Shown one piece after another: positions 11,080 to 22,598 of a stretch of 64,000 nucleotides of DNA (position 1 is its first letter; every line of letters starts with the position of its first letter). The translations under genes were made by a program, and so were the position numbers. The stretch is from Mikania micrantha (Eukaryota; Streptophyta; Magnoliopsida; Asterales; Asteraceae). The stretch is from assembly GCA_009363875.1 (NCBI GenBank), contig CM018691.1, positions 41,537,399 through 41,601,398 on the forward strand. The letters are read 5' to 3'. The notes under the pieces are model-generated. The model was not told the origin of the DNA, ran no database searches, and worked only from the letters and a program-made list of their open reading frames with translations.

Positions 11080-12286
11080 CTAAAATTTGACCGACGTTGA
11101 AGTACCGATCAAATAAGAGTTAATGAGTGTGTTCCTAGCTACCTTAACTAGTAGGGTAAATAGGGTGTCGAACCACGAAGAGTTTAGGTGGATGGTGTAT
11201 CGTTGTTTGATTTAACCTAACTTAACTAGACAAGAAATTATAAAATTGATTGATGGGTGTTTAGACTTTAGTGATAAAATGATCTTGTAACAAATTAACA
11301 ATGAAAGCAAATGGATTGTAACTTAATTATGAAAACGAATCACACCCGGGATTTAAATTAGAAAGAAAGTAGGAACCTTTATGATTTAATTGATCAAGAT
11401 AATCACATAGCCTTGACTTGTTACTTCTCGTGTGAACGGACATTCGTAATTGGAAAACCTAATTTTAGTAATTAATTGATGAAAACCAACTAATGTTAAT
11501 CTTAAGATACCAATTACCAATATCAATTTGAAAGTGATAATCCAATTGACATTCAATGTTTCACAATTGTAAACTGAAAAATGATGAACATTAAATCGAA
11601 TCAGAATAGTCAAATCCTTCTAATCAATACGAAAAGCAACATACAAACAATGAAAAAGATAGAAACCCAATATTGTTTGTAGTCAAATACAATTAGAATC
11701 ATAGAAATCCCTAAACCTAACTAACCATTCACCCGGGCGTGATTTCAACGGAATTAGCCTTGCATCTTCATTCGGACATGTGCTAACATCAATTCGGGAA
11801 TCTCTGAGGTGTTTGGGATGGTTAATTGATGAATTCCCTAGCCTTGGAAACCCCCTAGAACCTCCAAAAGTCGTCAAAGTCGAAGATAGGTCGAAACCCT
11901 AGGTTCTTGGGCTTAAATAGGTAGCAAAACGGGAAAAATCCGGGTTTTGGGGTGCCCCGGCGTATCATACGCCTCCCTCTGGCGTATGATACGCCAGTCA
12001 TGATCTTTTGGGTTTTTTGGCTCTGTGATACGCCACCAATACGCCATTTTGATACGCCACTTCATGAAAACCTTCATTTTTGGATATTTTGGCCTTCCAA
12101 ACACCATTCCTCAGCCCCCCTTTCATTCTTGGACATCAAACACTCATATTCTTCGCCCGAAAACCTGCAGATCATCAAAACACACAAACAATCACCATAT
12201 TCCATGTATTTAACTCATAAGAATGCATCATTACGCACCTAAATAACATGAAATTACCCAGACCATCGCTGCACCAAATTTTAGGG
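11077..12286 (-). mobile_element. LTR-like block bounded by a short inverted repeat
   Basis: The block is bordered by CCTAAAATTTG (11079-11089) and its inverse CAAATTTTAGG (12275-12285). The interior is not coding. On the minus strand it shows GC words GGCGTATGATACGCC and GATACGCCAC (11955-12062), then a TATA-like CTATTTAAGC near 11920, and then a leader-like CTAGGGTTTCGACC, which looks like a retroelement promoter region. It may be a decayed LTR or leader of the adjacent Athila-like element. The inverted boundary could also be chance. No target duplication was found. Confidence 0.45.
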
Positions 12287-12299
12287 AAATATTTCTTCT

Positions 12300-13025
12300 T
12301 ACCCATCTTGACAAAGCTTCGAAAACAAAATTGTTGATGGGGGAGCTTAATCTTAATAGTATGAATGGGATTTTTTTTTGTAATGATCGGTCCAAAGAAG
12401 CTTATGTAAGGTTCTTTGGTAATGAGAATTTTGTTTTAATGATGGTTTTTACTCATATAAGGTTGTTTACACATTTTTACCTGTTTTCAAGATGTTGATT
12501 AGTAAAAAATGACCCTAGTTGTCCTTTTTTCTAATTTTTGTTCACTATTTCAACTACCAATTAGTTATTAGGGGTTGAATGATGTATTTGAAGTCAAATA
12601 TAGTCATGAATTTGGATAGTTTATGTGTTTGGTAGGTTGTGTAGATTTGTGGTTTGTGTGGGATTTTTGGAGGGTTATGTTTGTGGCATCTATATGGTTG
12701 GCAAGGGTCGAATTGGTTTCATGTGGCCCATACATAACTCTTTGGGTATTGGGCTTATTTTGAAGCTTGCTGGTTTTTGTATTGTTTTATGGGATTCTTA
12801 TGGCCAACTATTAGGCTCTTTTGTATAGTGTTTTTTTGTGGCTTTTAATGTCTATATAGGTTTCACAGGGCTTAGAAGTGTAGTTTACTTTTTTGGGGGC
12901 CTCCCAAAGCATGTTTTGGGCTGGCTTGAGGGGGTATGCCCCTTTCGTCGTCTTGTATTGGTTTTTTTATTTATATTTTTTTCTGGGCAAAGCCCTTTCC
13001 CCAAAAGAAATCTAATACCATATAT
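12300..13025 (+). mobile_element. LINE-like 3' tail, weakly supported
   Basis: The right half (about 12780-13025) has the flavour of a plant L1 3' end: short T-rich phrases, GGGGTATGCCCC, TTCTTTTGGGG-type words in inverse, CAAAGCCC, and a final CCCCAAAAGAAA followed by a TA-rich tract. No reverse transcriptase is present and no flanking duplication was identified. The left part is featureless. Other readings are possible, including the interior of the CACTA element to its right. Confidence 0.3.
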
Positions 13026-13043
13026 ATTATATATATATATATA
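13026..13043. repeat. (TA)n microsatellite
   Basis: Alternating TA sequence follows the LINE-like tail and precedes the CACTA-derived sequence. Confidence 0.8.
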
Positions 13044-13097
13044 TATCTGTGTGTGTATGTTTTGTTAAATTTGTAGATTCGTATTTTAGAGGTTCAA

Positions 13098-13220
13098 ATG
13101 GGAATTGAAAGGAGATCAAGGCAGGAGCTAGAAGAAGTACGAAAAGAGCGACGACAACAACAGGAGTTGCAACAAAAAATAAAGGAATTCATGAAATTTA
13201 TGCAACATCCTAGTAGTTAA
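13098..13220 (+). pseudogene. CACTA-type ORF C-terminal fragment
   Basis: A 40-residue reading, MGIERRSRQELEEVRKERRQ followed by QQELQQKIKEFMKFMQ and a stop, resembles the charged coiled-coil C-terminus seen in plant En/Spm (Ptta-type) second ORFs. It is preceded by a pyrimidine/AT stretch ending TTTGTAG at about 13076, a plausible 3' splice site, so it may be a last exon. It lies about 160 bp inside the subterminal repeats of the CACTA end at 13947, on the expected side. No upstream exons were found. Confidence 0.45.
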
Positions 13221-13379
13221 ATGTGTAAATTTGAATATTATTTAAAACTTATGATCTTTTGGAGACTTGTGATGCTTACTTGATTGTGTTTGAATTTGTT
13301 TTGCAAACATGTTTTGTTTGTTACTTTGTAATCGCATTTTTAGGGTTGGTTTTATATATTTGTTTGCATTGATTTTAGC

Positions 13380-13947
13380 CGGTAAAATTTTGGGTAAATT
13401 GATATTTTCGTAAAAAATTGTGTCAAATCAAAAAATGTTTTGCCGGAATTGCGTATGAAAAATACACCGTTTCGTCATAATTGCGTCGCAAAAAATTGAA
13501 ATGTTTAGTCGGAATTTGCGTCACAAAAAAGTGAAATGTTTTGTCGGAATTGCGTCGCAATCTTTTTGGTCGGAATTGTGTCGCAACTTTTTTCCGGAAT
13601 TGTGTCGAACTATTGTGTCAGAATTGGGATGCAACTATTTTTGCTGGGATTGCGTCGCAATGATTTCCGTCTGAGTTGTGTCGCAATAATTTGTGTCTGA
13701 ATTGCGTCGCAAATATTAAATATAGATATGCATTAGAGTAATTATAAAATGTTACTTTGTGTCAGAAATAGGTTGGAACGTCTAACGCAATTTTTTTGTC
13801 GTATATTTGTCACATTTTGCGTCGGAATTTTATCGGAAATTCATTTCCGACCATGGGTTCTCCAATGACTTATTTTTGTAGCAAATGTGTCGGAAATCAT
13901 CCATTGTGACACATTTCCGACGCAAATTATTATTTTTTCTAGTAGTG
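13380..13947. mobile_element. CACTA (En/Spm) terminus with subterminal repeats
   Basis: The right end is TTTTTTCTAGTAGTG at 13933-13947, the reverse complement of the CACTACTAGAAAAA terminus that defines CACTA transposons. Inside it, from about 13435, GTCGGAATTGCGTCGCAA and close variants recur at least ten times, in the manner of En/Spm subterminal transposase-binding repeats. An inverted pair around GTGTCGGAAAT and ATTTCCGAC lies at 13840-13925. The opposite end was not found, so the element is truncated or extends into rearranged DNA on the left. The 3-bp duplication cannot be tested. Confidence 0.8.
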
Positions 13948-14324
13948 TTTATTTTTGTTTTGTCAAGTACTTTAATGATATAACTTAGTTTTTGCACCAT
14001 TTTAATAATTTTATTTAGCTTTACTTTTTTATAACTTACTATTGTTTTATCAAATATTTTATATAACTTATGTTTTCGTTATTTGTTAAGAATATATAGT
14101 GTTTGTTTTCATGAAAAATCAACATTTTTTTGTATGAATTTTTCATATAATAAGAATAAATCAAAATAAGACGAAATAATAAAACAAAGACACACGACTA
14201 CCAAAGTCAAATATGTACATAACAATTGCGAAAGTTTAAGTACAAAATAAGTCTAAATACAAAATACAAACTACTAGTCATCTGCAAACTAACGACGTGG
14301 CGAAGGAGAAGGAGGGTTGATGCA
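13948..14324. other. AT-rich DNA, no gene recognised
   Basis: Simple AT-rich sequence between the CACTA terminus and the next LTR fragment. Nothing codes and no repeat boundary was recognised. Confidence 0.5.
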
Positions 14325-16364
14325 TGTCACACTCCGACCGACGGCGGAATACGTCGAGGAGGGTTCAACATTTAATGCATCATTATTACAAATCCAACAC
14401 AACATTCATTAAATAATAAATAAACATTACTTGAATTGAATATTCAAAGTATTACAATTGAAATTCTAAACATCGTTTTACAATTTAACTACATCTATCA
14501 TTCCTATTTCTATGTCCTCGCCATGTCTTCACCTTAACCTATTACATATGTAAAAACGGTTTTTGGGTCAACTATATGAATAGTTGGTGAGAATAACATA
14601 CAGTTTAAATAATTTTTTTAAACTAAATGATGCATCACAATCAGACTATCTATAATTAGAATCTCAGCACATATAAGTTACATGTTTGCACATAAGATGA
14701 ATACAATAACAATAGTGTTCTCTCAAACAAGCGTAATACATAGAACTTAGTCAAGACTAATCAAGTCTTAAACTAAGACATGCAAAACACTTGTTTGCAA
14801 TATATAACAATCTCTCAAACATGTTTCAGTAATAGTATAATAACTAATACTTCAACTAAGTCTGCAATAGATAATAGTCTCTCAAACAAGTTTCAATACT
14901 AGCATAACTTATGCAAGCGGTTCGTATCCTAAAAATAAGATAATTAAAACTGTCTAACCTAAGCTAAAGACACTATAACTAATTCTAGACTTAGACTCGA
15001 CCTAAACACCTAGTTAAAATCGGAAATCCTAAACGAGACCTCTACGTAGACAAGTGTACATATCGGTGACAGTATAGCTTGTGGAAGGCCGGATATCGAA
15101 CCCTAAGGACATTAGTTTAACAAAACTAACCTAGACTGTGAATCAATAAAATAAAGAGGGGGAGTTTGGTGCAACTTCTAACAGCCTAAATGAAACTTTA
15201 ATGTAATCCCTATGGTTTTTCAATTTTCTATTTGAATTATAATCGTAGATAATAAAACAAAGTTTATAACATGTTTTGGATAGTTCTATTTGTAGTTTTG
15301 ACATAAGATAACTTTCGGGTAACTATTTAGACAAAATTTCCACATCCTCGAACTAACATTTTGGACCACCCAAATATTCTAGATATAATAGTATACCAAG
15401 GAGAAACTACGTTCAAACGGTTCATAAAACCGAGCCCAAACAAAGCAAGAATCCCAAACAAAAGTTTGAGAACGTAACCCTTGACTCACGCAAAGATCCA
15501 ATGCTTAAAGCCAATTTTAGACATCATTAATGTTGGATTAATATCTTCCATATGATAGTACTCTGAAAACGATGAACGTGGGCGAAAACCTTGCGCAAAA
15601 CGGAGTTATAACGAAGCGGGAATCACGAAAACAAGTTTGATGTTTGTTGGCGGTTGCCAGACGCAAAATTCTTCCTAAAACCCATCCCACATCACCCAAG
15701 AAACCAATATTTCTCCCCTTTAAACAGTTATAAATATCCTTGCTTGGTCCCTTATAGATTGCAACTCCTAGTTAAGTATAAATAAGTAGAATAATCAAAT
15801 TTTGGTGGTTCTACAAGTGCAACACCCATTATGATTTTGAACGTAGTAGTTTTATTTTATGCTCTCGGTGAGGAGGTGATGCGCTTCGAGATCGTCACGT
15901 CTGTAAAGTTTCTTTGAGGTAATTTTCTTTTTCTTTTTCTTCTTTTCATTAATCATTTATTTATTTTTTTCCTAGTCTAAGTAGTTGAGCTTAGGCTATT
16001 AGTTTTCGGCATTAGGCTGGTTTATGTTGCCTTGTTTAGGTCGCCTTTAGAGTTGACATAGTCTTGTAGAGGCTCGTTAGGCCAACGAGTCCGGCCTATG
16101 ACTTCCGTTCGTTTAGCTATGGCTAGCATAATGTTTACTTTTCCTCGTTGCATTCGTTTGACTAGGTTGAACCACGCTTGCATTCGGATCACATACTTGT
16201 TCCTTTGAGATGCTGTCTGGCCACACATGTTCAATCCTCGGGGCATCCAGTTTGATAAAACTGTTGATCTTGATTCTTCTTCATTATACTAGTTTTCTCG
16301 AGCACCATTAATGTGAGTAATACTATACTCCCTCTTTTACATTTTGTACTTTTGGGATGTTACA
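14325..16364. mobile_element. Mosaic of Ty3/gypsy LTR pieces in both orientations
   Basis: The left edge TGTCACACTCCGACC at 14325 is the 3' end of a minus-oriented LTR; its ATTCTCACCAAC box lies at 14580-14592 in reverse. Within the block, a plus-oriented promoter region begins near 15571 with GAACGTGGGCGAAAACC and continues to a splice-donor-like TTTGAGGTAATT at 15919. From 16364 leftwards a minus-oriented start TGTAACATCCCAAAA appears, which also occurs in inverse at 17913. At least two, probably three, LTRs of related families have inserted into one another. Exact boundaries could not be resolved by eye. Confidence 0.5.
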
Positions 16365-16980
16365 TATGCCAGTATTCAAAATTCAACTTATTCTAAATTC
16401 AAATTCTATAGATACAATGCCTTTAGTCTATTTTGGTTTGATTCTTTGCTAGGTGGTACTACTTGCTTTGTGATTATGTGTTATTCTATGTTATTCGATA
16501 CCGAGAAGCCTAAGGTGTGTTAGATACCACCTTTGCTTTGACTTAGGTCAAATGTTCTAAAAGGGTGAAAAATACAATCATGGCAGACTTGTGAAGTACT
16601 TAGCTTTATGCTTTGTATTGGAACGAGTTTGGAGACGATATAAACTATTGCAGACTTGTAGATATACTAAGCTTTTTAGCTTAGTATTGATACGAGTTTG
16701 GAGATGAGATATTCTAAAAACTTAATTGCAAACTAGTAGGATATGCATGCTATAGTTTAAACTTCGTAGTCTAATTGAATTGCTTCATTTTTCTATGTAT
16801 ACTATATAAACTGTATGGATTACTCACCAACTATGCAAATAGTTGACAAAATCTTTATTTTGCATATGTAACATGTTAAGTGGATGCTTTGGCGAAGACA
16901 TAGGATAGGTTTCATGTTAGTAGACCTAGTTTTAATTTAAACAATGTTAGAATTATTCAAGTTATGTAATTTGGATCTTG
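16365..16980 (+). mobile_element. Ty3/gypsy LTR 3' portion, truncated
   Basis: Plus-oriented sequence containing TACTCACCAACTATGC at 16822 and the following GTTGAC and CATATGTAAC phrases. It matches in inverse the 14520-14600 part of the preceding block and, further right, the LTR end at 21423-21661. It breaks off near 16980, where minus-oriented LTR sequence begins. Confidence 0.5.
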
Positions 16981-17912
16981 AAAACTATCCATAATCACAA
17001 ATAAAGTCAAAATCACCATAAAGCTCAAAACTTTATCATCTTAAACCTAGGCATAATCAAAGTCTAGCCAACAAAAGTCATAACCGAAGCTAAACAATAC
17101 TAGAAATAGTCTAAGAACATCATAATCTACTGAATACAATGATCAAAATAAGGAAATAAGAATATTACTCAAAAGCTTCCTTGATTCTTCACTTCAAAAG
17201 CTCCAATCAAGCCCCAAACATCCAGGGTTAAGCTCCAGCAGCACAAGGGGCGACATTAGGGTTTCAAGGTGCAAGAAGAGTCACCAAAATCGGCTCCATC
17301 GCGTCCAATTTGTAGAGAGCAAGAAATTAGTGTTTTTGGGCTGATAATGGTGTGGGGCGCACCGCCTAGCGGGGGTGTGTGAGGCTAGGCGGTGCGCGTG
17401 GGAAAAATTAGTCGGGCGGCTGAGCTGACAGGCGCATCGCCTGCGGCCATGCATCCTGGCCGGGCGGTGCGCGCGGAATAAAAGGAATCAGAGAATGTTC
17501 TTAGGCGCACCGCCTGGGGTGGAAGCTTGGCACAGGGCGTACCGCCTAGGTTAAAATTTTCAATTTCTTCGTTCGATTAACCGCACTCAATCCCGATGCC
17601 CGTTTGCCTACATTTCTGCTTCCCCGAGATATAATCCTGTTCAAAAACAAGCAAATGTAAAAAGGAACGAAAAACGACTCGAAATGTAAACTGTATATAC
17701 GAAAACGGACTCGATTATGTATAAAATATGATGTTTTAAACTAACACATCAATAACATCTAGTATTTCAATCTTGTTTACAATAGATTAAACATGAATAA
17801 TGAATAATAGATTTCACAAAGTACACATTCACGTAGTAAGGATTTTAACTAACATAGACTAAATGCTTGCATCGAATGGTTTTGATTTTAAACATTGTTT
17901 TGAAAAAACATA
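16981..17912 (-). mobile_element. Gypsy LTR promoter-side fragment with GCGCACCGCC words
   Basis: Minus-oriented LTR-like sequence. Between 17350 and 17550 it carries at least six copies, in both orientations, of the word GGCGCACCGCCT or close variants (GGCGCATCGCCT, GGCGTACCGCCT, AGGCGGTGCGCG). The minus strand then runs into leader-like sequence. No coding region was seen. Confidence 0.5.
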
Positions 17913-18190
17913 TGTAACATCCCAAAATATTAAAAGTAAAAGTGGATTATGAATACTCGTATTAATAGTTCTCAAGAAAATTAGTATAAAGAAGAAGAAT
18001 CAAGATCAACAGTTGTATCAAACTGGATGCCCTAACGATTGAACGCGTGTGGCGAGACAGCAGCTCAAAGGAGCAAGTATACGATCCGAATGTAAACATG
18101 GTTCAACCTAGTTAAACGAATGCAACGAGGATGGGTAAACATTATGCTAGGCATAGCTAAATGAACGGACATCATAGGCCAAACTACTTA
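17913..18190 (+). mobile_element. Gypsy LTR 5' end, TGTAACATCCC family (plus copy)
   Basis: Starts TGTAACATCCCAAAA and runs about 280 bp in parallel with the reverse complement of 16364-16080, with scattered substitutions. Together the two form an inverted pair separated by about 1.55 kb. The copy ends abruptly near 18190 where the hAT relic region begins. The LTR resumes on the far side at 21423. Confidence 0.6.
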
Positions 18191-21100
18191 TTACTTGAAC
18201 AAGTTTGTTGGTTCTTAATCCTTTGATAGTTTGTTGCTTTGAATAAATTGGGTAGTCTTTGGATACTTTGATTGCTTTTTTGGTTTGAACTGCTTATTAC
18301 TTGAACAAGTTTGTAGTTTGTAGTTTGATTCCTTTTTTGGTTTGATACTTGAACAAGTTTGTTGGATTAATTGAACAAGTTTTTTAAATAGTTTGAACAG
18401 GTTATTACTTAAACAAGTTTGTTAGATTAGTTTTTTTAGTTTGTTACTTTGATTCCTTTTTTTTGGTTTGAACATGTTATTACTTATTAGCTACATCTCT
18501 TATTCTCTTTCTAATTTGAAACATTGGTTTAAAACAAGTTAAATAATTTCCTATTTGATTGGTTTTGTAGTTCGAACATGTTGTAGTTTGATTTGCTTGT
18601 GGTTATTAGTTAGATTATGTATTTCTGTTATTAGTTATTTGGTTTTATTCAATGTCAAATAGAAATAGAAAATATGAATCTGGAAAGGAAGAAAAAAAAT
18701 GAAATTAGATGCTATTTCTGAAAAAGAAAGAGGATCTTTTTTAAAATATGTAACAATCACAAAAATAATTCTAATAATGAACAAAATGTAAATAATGAGG
18801 AACCAAATGCTAATGAAGAACATAATGATAATATTGAGGAACCAAATTATAATGTAGAACATAATGCAATAAACGAGGAACCAAATGCTAATGAAGAACC
18901 AAATGTAAATAATGAAGAGCCAAATGCTAATGAAGAACCTAATGCTAATTATCATCATACAAAGTAACCTTTACATATGTATGATCCTAGTAAATGGAAT
19001 AACATTAGCATTAATTTAAGAGATTTAATTCTAGTAAAAGGTCCAATAAACATTATTGACTTTAAATTTTCAAAAGATGAACATTTAAGGAGTTTTAATA
19101 CATCTCTTTATATGCAACACTTCCCCAATGGAGAAAGGTATGAAAGAAAATGGTTGGTCTATTCTATAGATGTAGATAGAGTTTTTTGTTTTTGTTCTAA
19201 ATTGTTCAATGTAAATCAATCTACAAGTGGTTAGCATGTACACATTCTAATGATTGGCATAATATTCATATTAAACTAAAAAAAACAAGAAGCAAGTAAA
19301 GAACATATTATCAATATGAGAGCATGGGTTGATTTAGAAACGAGATTAGCTAAAAAAATAATTGATAAACATATTCAAAATGAAATAAATAAAGAAAGAA
19401 CATTGGAAAAATGTTTTAACAAGAATTATAATTCTGGTAAAGGCTCTTGGATAAAAAGTATATGAACAAATCCCAAGCACATCCCATAACTGCAAAAATT
19501 TTAAAAATTAATCTCATACCCGGCCCAATACACATCGGGTTTTGGGTAAGCTCGTTGGGCGTAGGTGTTTTTGCTTCCCTATTGAGATGGTAGCAAAATT
19601 TGATCCTAAAATGCAAGAACATGTTCGAAGAATTAAGAACAATGAAATTTATAACCATTACTTAGAACATTAAATGCAAATGAAATAAATAACTTTTTAG
19701 CATACAAAATAAAGAATCAAATAATTAAAAAGGTTAAGGAAGCTAAATAATTTTCAATAACACTTGATTGCACTCCAGATTCAAGTAATATTAACACATG
19801 TCAATTATATTGCCATGTCTAGATCTATCATCAACTATTGTATAAGTTAAAGAATACTTTATAGAATTCTTAAAAGTAGATAATACAACTGATAAAGGTC
19901 TTTTTGATGCTATTGTTGAAGAACTTAATAAAATAGGGCTTGATGTTAATAATATTAAATGACAAGGTTAAGATAATGGATCAAACATGAAAGGAAAACA
20001 TCAAGGGGTGCAAAAACGGTTTTTGGACATTAACCCTAGGGCTTTTTATACTCCATGTGGTTATCATACTTTAAATTTAGTACTTTGTGATATGCTTAGC
20101 TCGTGTACCAAAGGTAGTGATTTTTTTTTGGTTTGGTGCAACGTATATATTCATTATTTTCTTCATCACCTAAAAGATGAAAAATATTAAAAAAAACCAT
20201 GTAACTAAATTTACACTTAAATCATTATCACAAACACGTTGGGAAAGTCGGAGGAAAGTGTTAAGGCAATTAGATATCAAGCACCCCAACTTAGAAATGC
20301 TTTATGAGAAACATATGATGATAGTGTAAATTTAAAAATTAAAAATGAAGCTAAATTTTTAGCTACATATGAATTTGAAAACATTAAATTTCTATTAGGA
20401 ATGGTAACTTCGTATGATGTTCTATGTGCTATTAATACAGTAAGTAAGAACTTAGAATCAAAAGACATGTGTATCGATGATGCTATTAGACAATTAGATG
20501 ACCTTATGTGTGTTTTTAGAGAATATAGAAATATGTATTTGATAAAGCTTTAATTGAAGCTAAAAAATAGCTAAAGAGTTTAATACAAAACCTAAATTTA
20601 ATGAAAAACGTGTTATTCTTAGTAATAAACGATTTGATAAAAATGTTGAAAATGATACTATCAAAACTCCGATCGAATTATTTAAAATTGATATTTTTTT
20701 TTTATATATTGTAGATCAAGCTATCTATTTAAAAAAAAGTAGATTTGATCAATTTAATTAGTTTAAAAGTATCTTTGGTTTTATATTTAGCATAAAAAAT
20801 TAAAATCATATGATGATGATAATTTAAGAGAACATTGTATTAAACTTGAAAATTATTTAAAATATTATACTAGTTTAGATATAGATGGCATAGATTTATT
20901 GCAACTAAAAATTCTAAGATATATTATACACATATAAAGTAACACACTTATCAATATCCTTAATTATATTAAAAAGTTTAATTCTTTCCAAATGCACATA
21001 TTGCCTATAAAATCATGTTAACTATTCATGTAATAGTTGTTTCTGCTGAAAAAAGTTATTCCAAATTAAAATTATTAAAAATTATTAAAGATCTACATTG

Positions 21101-21422
21101 TCACAATAAATATTAAATGGTTTAGCTATTTTGTCAATTGAAAAATATTTTTTTAAAACAAATTGATTATGAATATTTTATCAAAAAAATTTGCACCTAA
21201 AAATGCTAGAAAAATAAATTTAATTTAATAATTTTAAACACGTAAAAATATATAAATAAAAGAATTTTTTAACTCTGCCGTCTATAAACTTTAAGTTTAT
21301 TGTTGCCGGTCCCAAGTCTGGATAAAGGATGAAGGTTTTTAATGTTAACTATTTGGTGTGAGACAAGGGCCCTGGATTTGAATTTTGCCTAGGGTCCCGA
21401 AAATGTTTTTGAGACAGCTCTG
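18191..21422 (+). mobile_element. hAT element relic (TTF zinc-finger type)
   Basis: The right end CCGAAAATGTTTTTGAGACAG followed by CTCTG at 21422 is a hAT-style terminus; in inverse it starts CAGAGCTGTCTC. The left terminus was not found. 18191-18640 is T-rich leader with recurrent GAACAAGTTTG words. The element carries the transposase pseudogene at 18652-21228 and has inserted in a gypsy LTR, whose 3' end resumes immediately at 21423. The putative 8-bp target is CTTTAGTG; the matching left copy was not seen. Confidence 0.7.
18652..21228 (+). pseudogene. hAT transposase (ZMYM1/TTF zinc finger-like) pseudogene
   Basis: From ATG 18652 a basic N-terminus leads into an acidic Asn/Glu repeat (EEPNANEEPN, 18790-18960), then a stop. 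YDPSKWNNISINLRDLILVK and GPINIIDF with NGERYERKWLVYSIDVDRVF and CFCSKLF (18980-19215) form the TTF-type zinc finger. NMKGKHQGVQKRFLDINPRA and CGYHTLNLVLCDM (19990-20100) are the hAT catalytic-domain block. SLSQTRWESRRKVLRQLDIK follows near 20225. The C-terminal dimerisation region reads VVSAEKSYSKLKLLK near 21040 and ends FAPKNARKINLI. Many stops and frameshifts occur, and a foreign stretch of roughly 100-130 bp lies near 19455-19580. Its function in life would be transposition; this copy is dead. Confidence 0.8.
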
Positions 21423-21661
21423 CTTTAGTGGACCTAGTTATTTTAAGCAATTGTTTAGTATGTCATTTTTGTATGTTTGGGATTTGAACTTATGTAATAA
21501 CTCATGTTTTGAATTATGTAATTAATGACTTGATTATTGAATGAATGTTTGTTTGAACTTTAAAATAATGCTTAATTATTTAAACTATCAAATAGCGTGA
21601 TGTGCTAATGGACAATCAAACTCATGCCCCGACATATTCCGCTTTCTGTCAGGGTGTGACA
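21423..21661 (+). mobile_element. Gypsy LTR 3' end beyond the hAT insertion
   Basis: Plus-oriented, starting with GTGGACCTAGTTATTTTAAG, which parallels 16917-16945, and ending TGTCAGGGTGTGACA at 21661. It completes the TGTAACATCCC-family LTR whose 5' end is at 17913. The middle part of the LTR is missing. Confidence 0.55.
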
Positions 21662-21913
21662 AACAACTCTACCTTTGGACCCCAATAGGGGCGCTACCCT
21701 AGGACTCTGTAAGGGGGTGTGACCCGACCCTTTGATCACTGTTTAGTCTAGAGCTCAAAACTATTAAACAAGTTTGCACTACGTACCTTCGAAATCTTTG
21801 ATGACAATGTTCTTTTAATTATTAACTTAATATATCGACTATAATTACGTGATAAACATTACAAGATCCAAATTGTAAACCGTCGAGGGAATTTTAATAT
21901 GAATGGTTATATT
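21662..21913. other. Unassigned sequence between two LTRs
   Basis: About 250 bp with a locally GC-richer start (GGACCCCAATAGGGGCGC). It could be the beginning of an internal retroelement region, but no primer-binding site was recognised. It contains the insertion site of the next LTR: its last five bases are ATATT, repeated at 37030-37034. Confidence 0.4.
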
Positions 21914-22598
21914 TGTCACACCCCCAAAATCCCACGTGTGGTGTGAGTCCACATGGGTGTGACGTGGCCAGAATCACAGCTCATGGTCATATAGAACACC
22001 TCTATATACGTTTTCAAAATACGGTGTTTGTCGAATCACAACCACATGATTTAAAATAAATAAGCAGCGGAATATTATAAATTAAGCAGCGGAAATCAAT
22101 ATGTTTGATAAATGCAGCGGAAATATAAATTGTCAGACACTACATTGTAATAATACAAAAAATAAGTTGAAATTGTTTGATCAAAACGACATGACATAAA
22201 TAAATGCAATTCCTATGCTCATGCCCTTAAGTGTGCATCCCGTTCCATACACAGCTAGTTACCTGAGAATACAAGTTTAAGAAAAAGTGTCAATACAATG
22301 GTTGGTGAGTTCACAGGTTTTGATATACATAATAGTAAGAAAACATGTGTCATGTTGTTTATCATAATATTAGTACCGAGCCCTAGGCTCCAAGTGTTAG
22401 TGCGTCACTACCGAACTAGACTTGTTTGTTCCTGCCTCCGCTATGTCTCGTAATAACATAGCAAGTTAGGTCAAAGTTTCACGTGTCCGACCTCCAGTCA
22501 GTATTGTGCCACATGGGGTTAGTCACACCCAAACGGATCCATTCAAACCTACCACGTTGTTCGTACATTAACGGTAAGACTTTGTGAGGGCTTGTTAC

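Noticed and set aside
12625..13068. Two plus-strand ORFs with hydrophobic stretches
   Set aside because: T-rich LINE-like 3' tail sequence. Hydrophobicity comes from TTT codons.
18635..18958. 107-residue minus-strand Ile/Phe-rich ORF
   Set aside because: It is the antisense of the Asn/Glu repeat of the hAT transposase.
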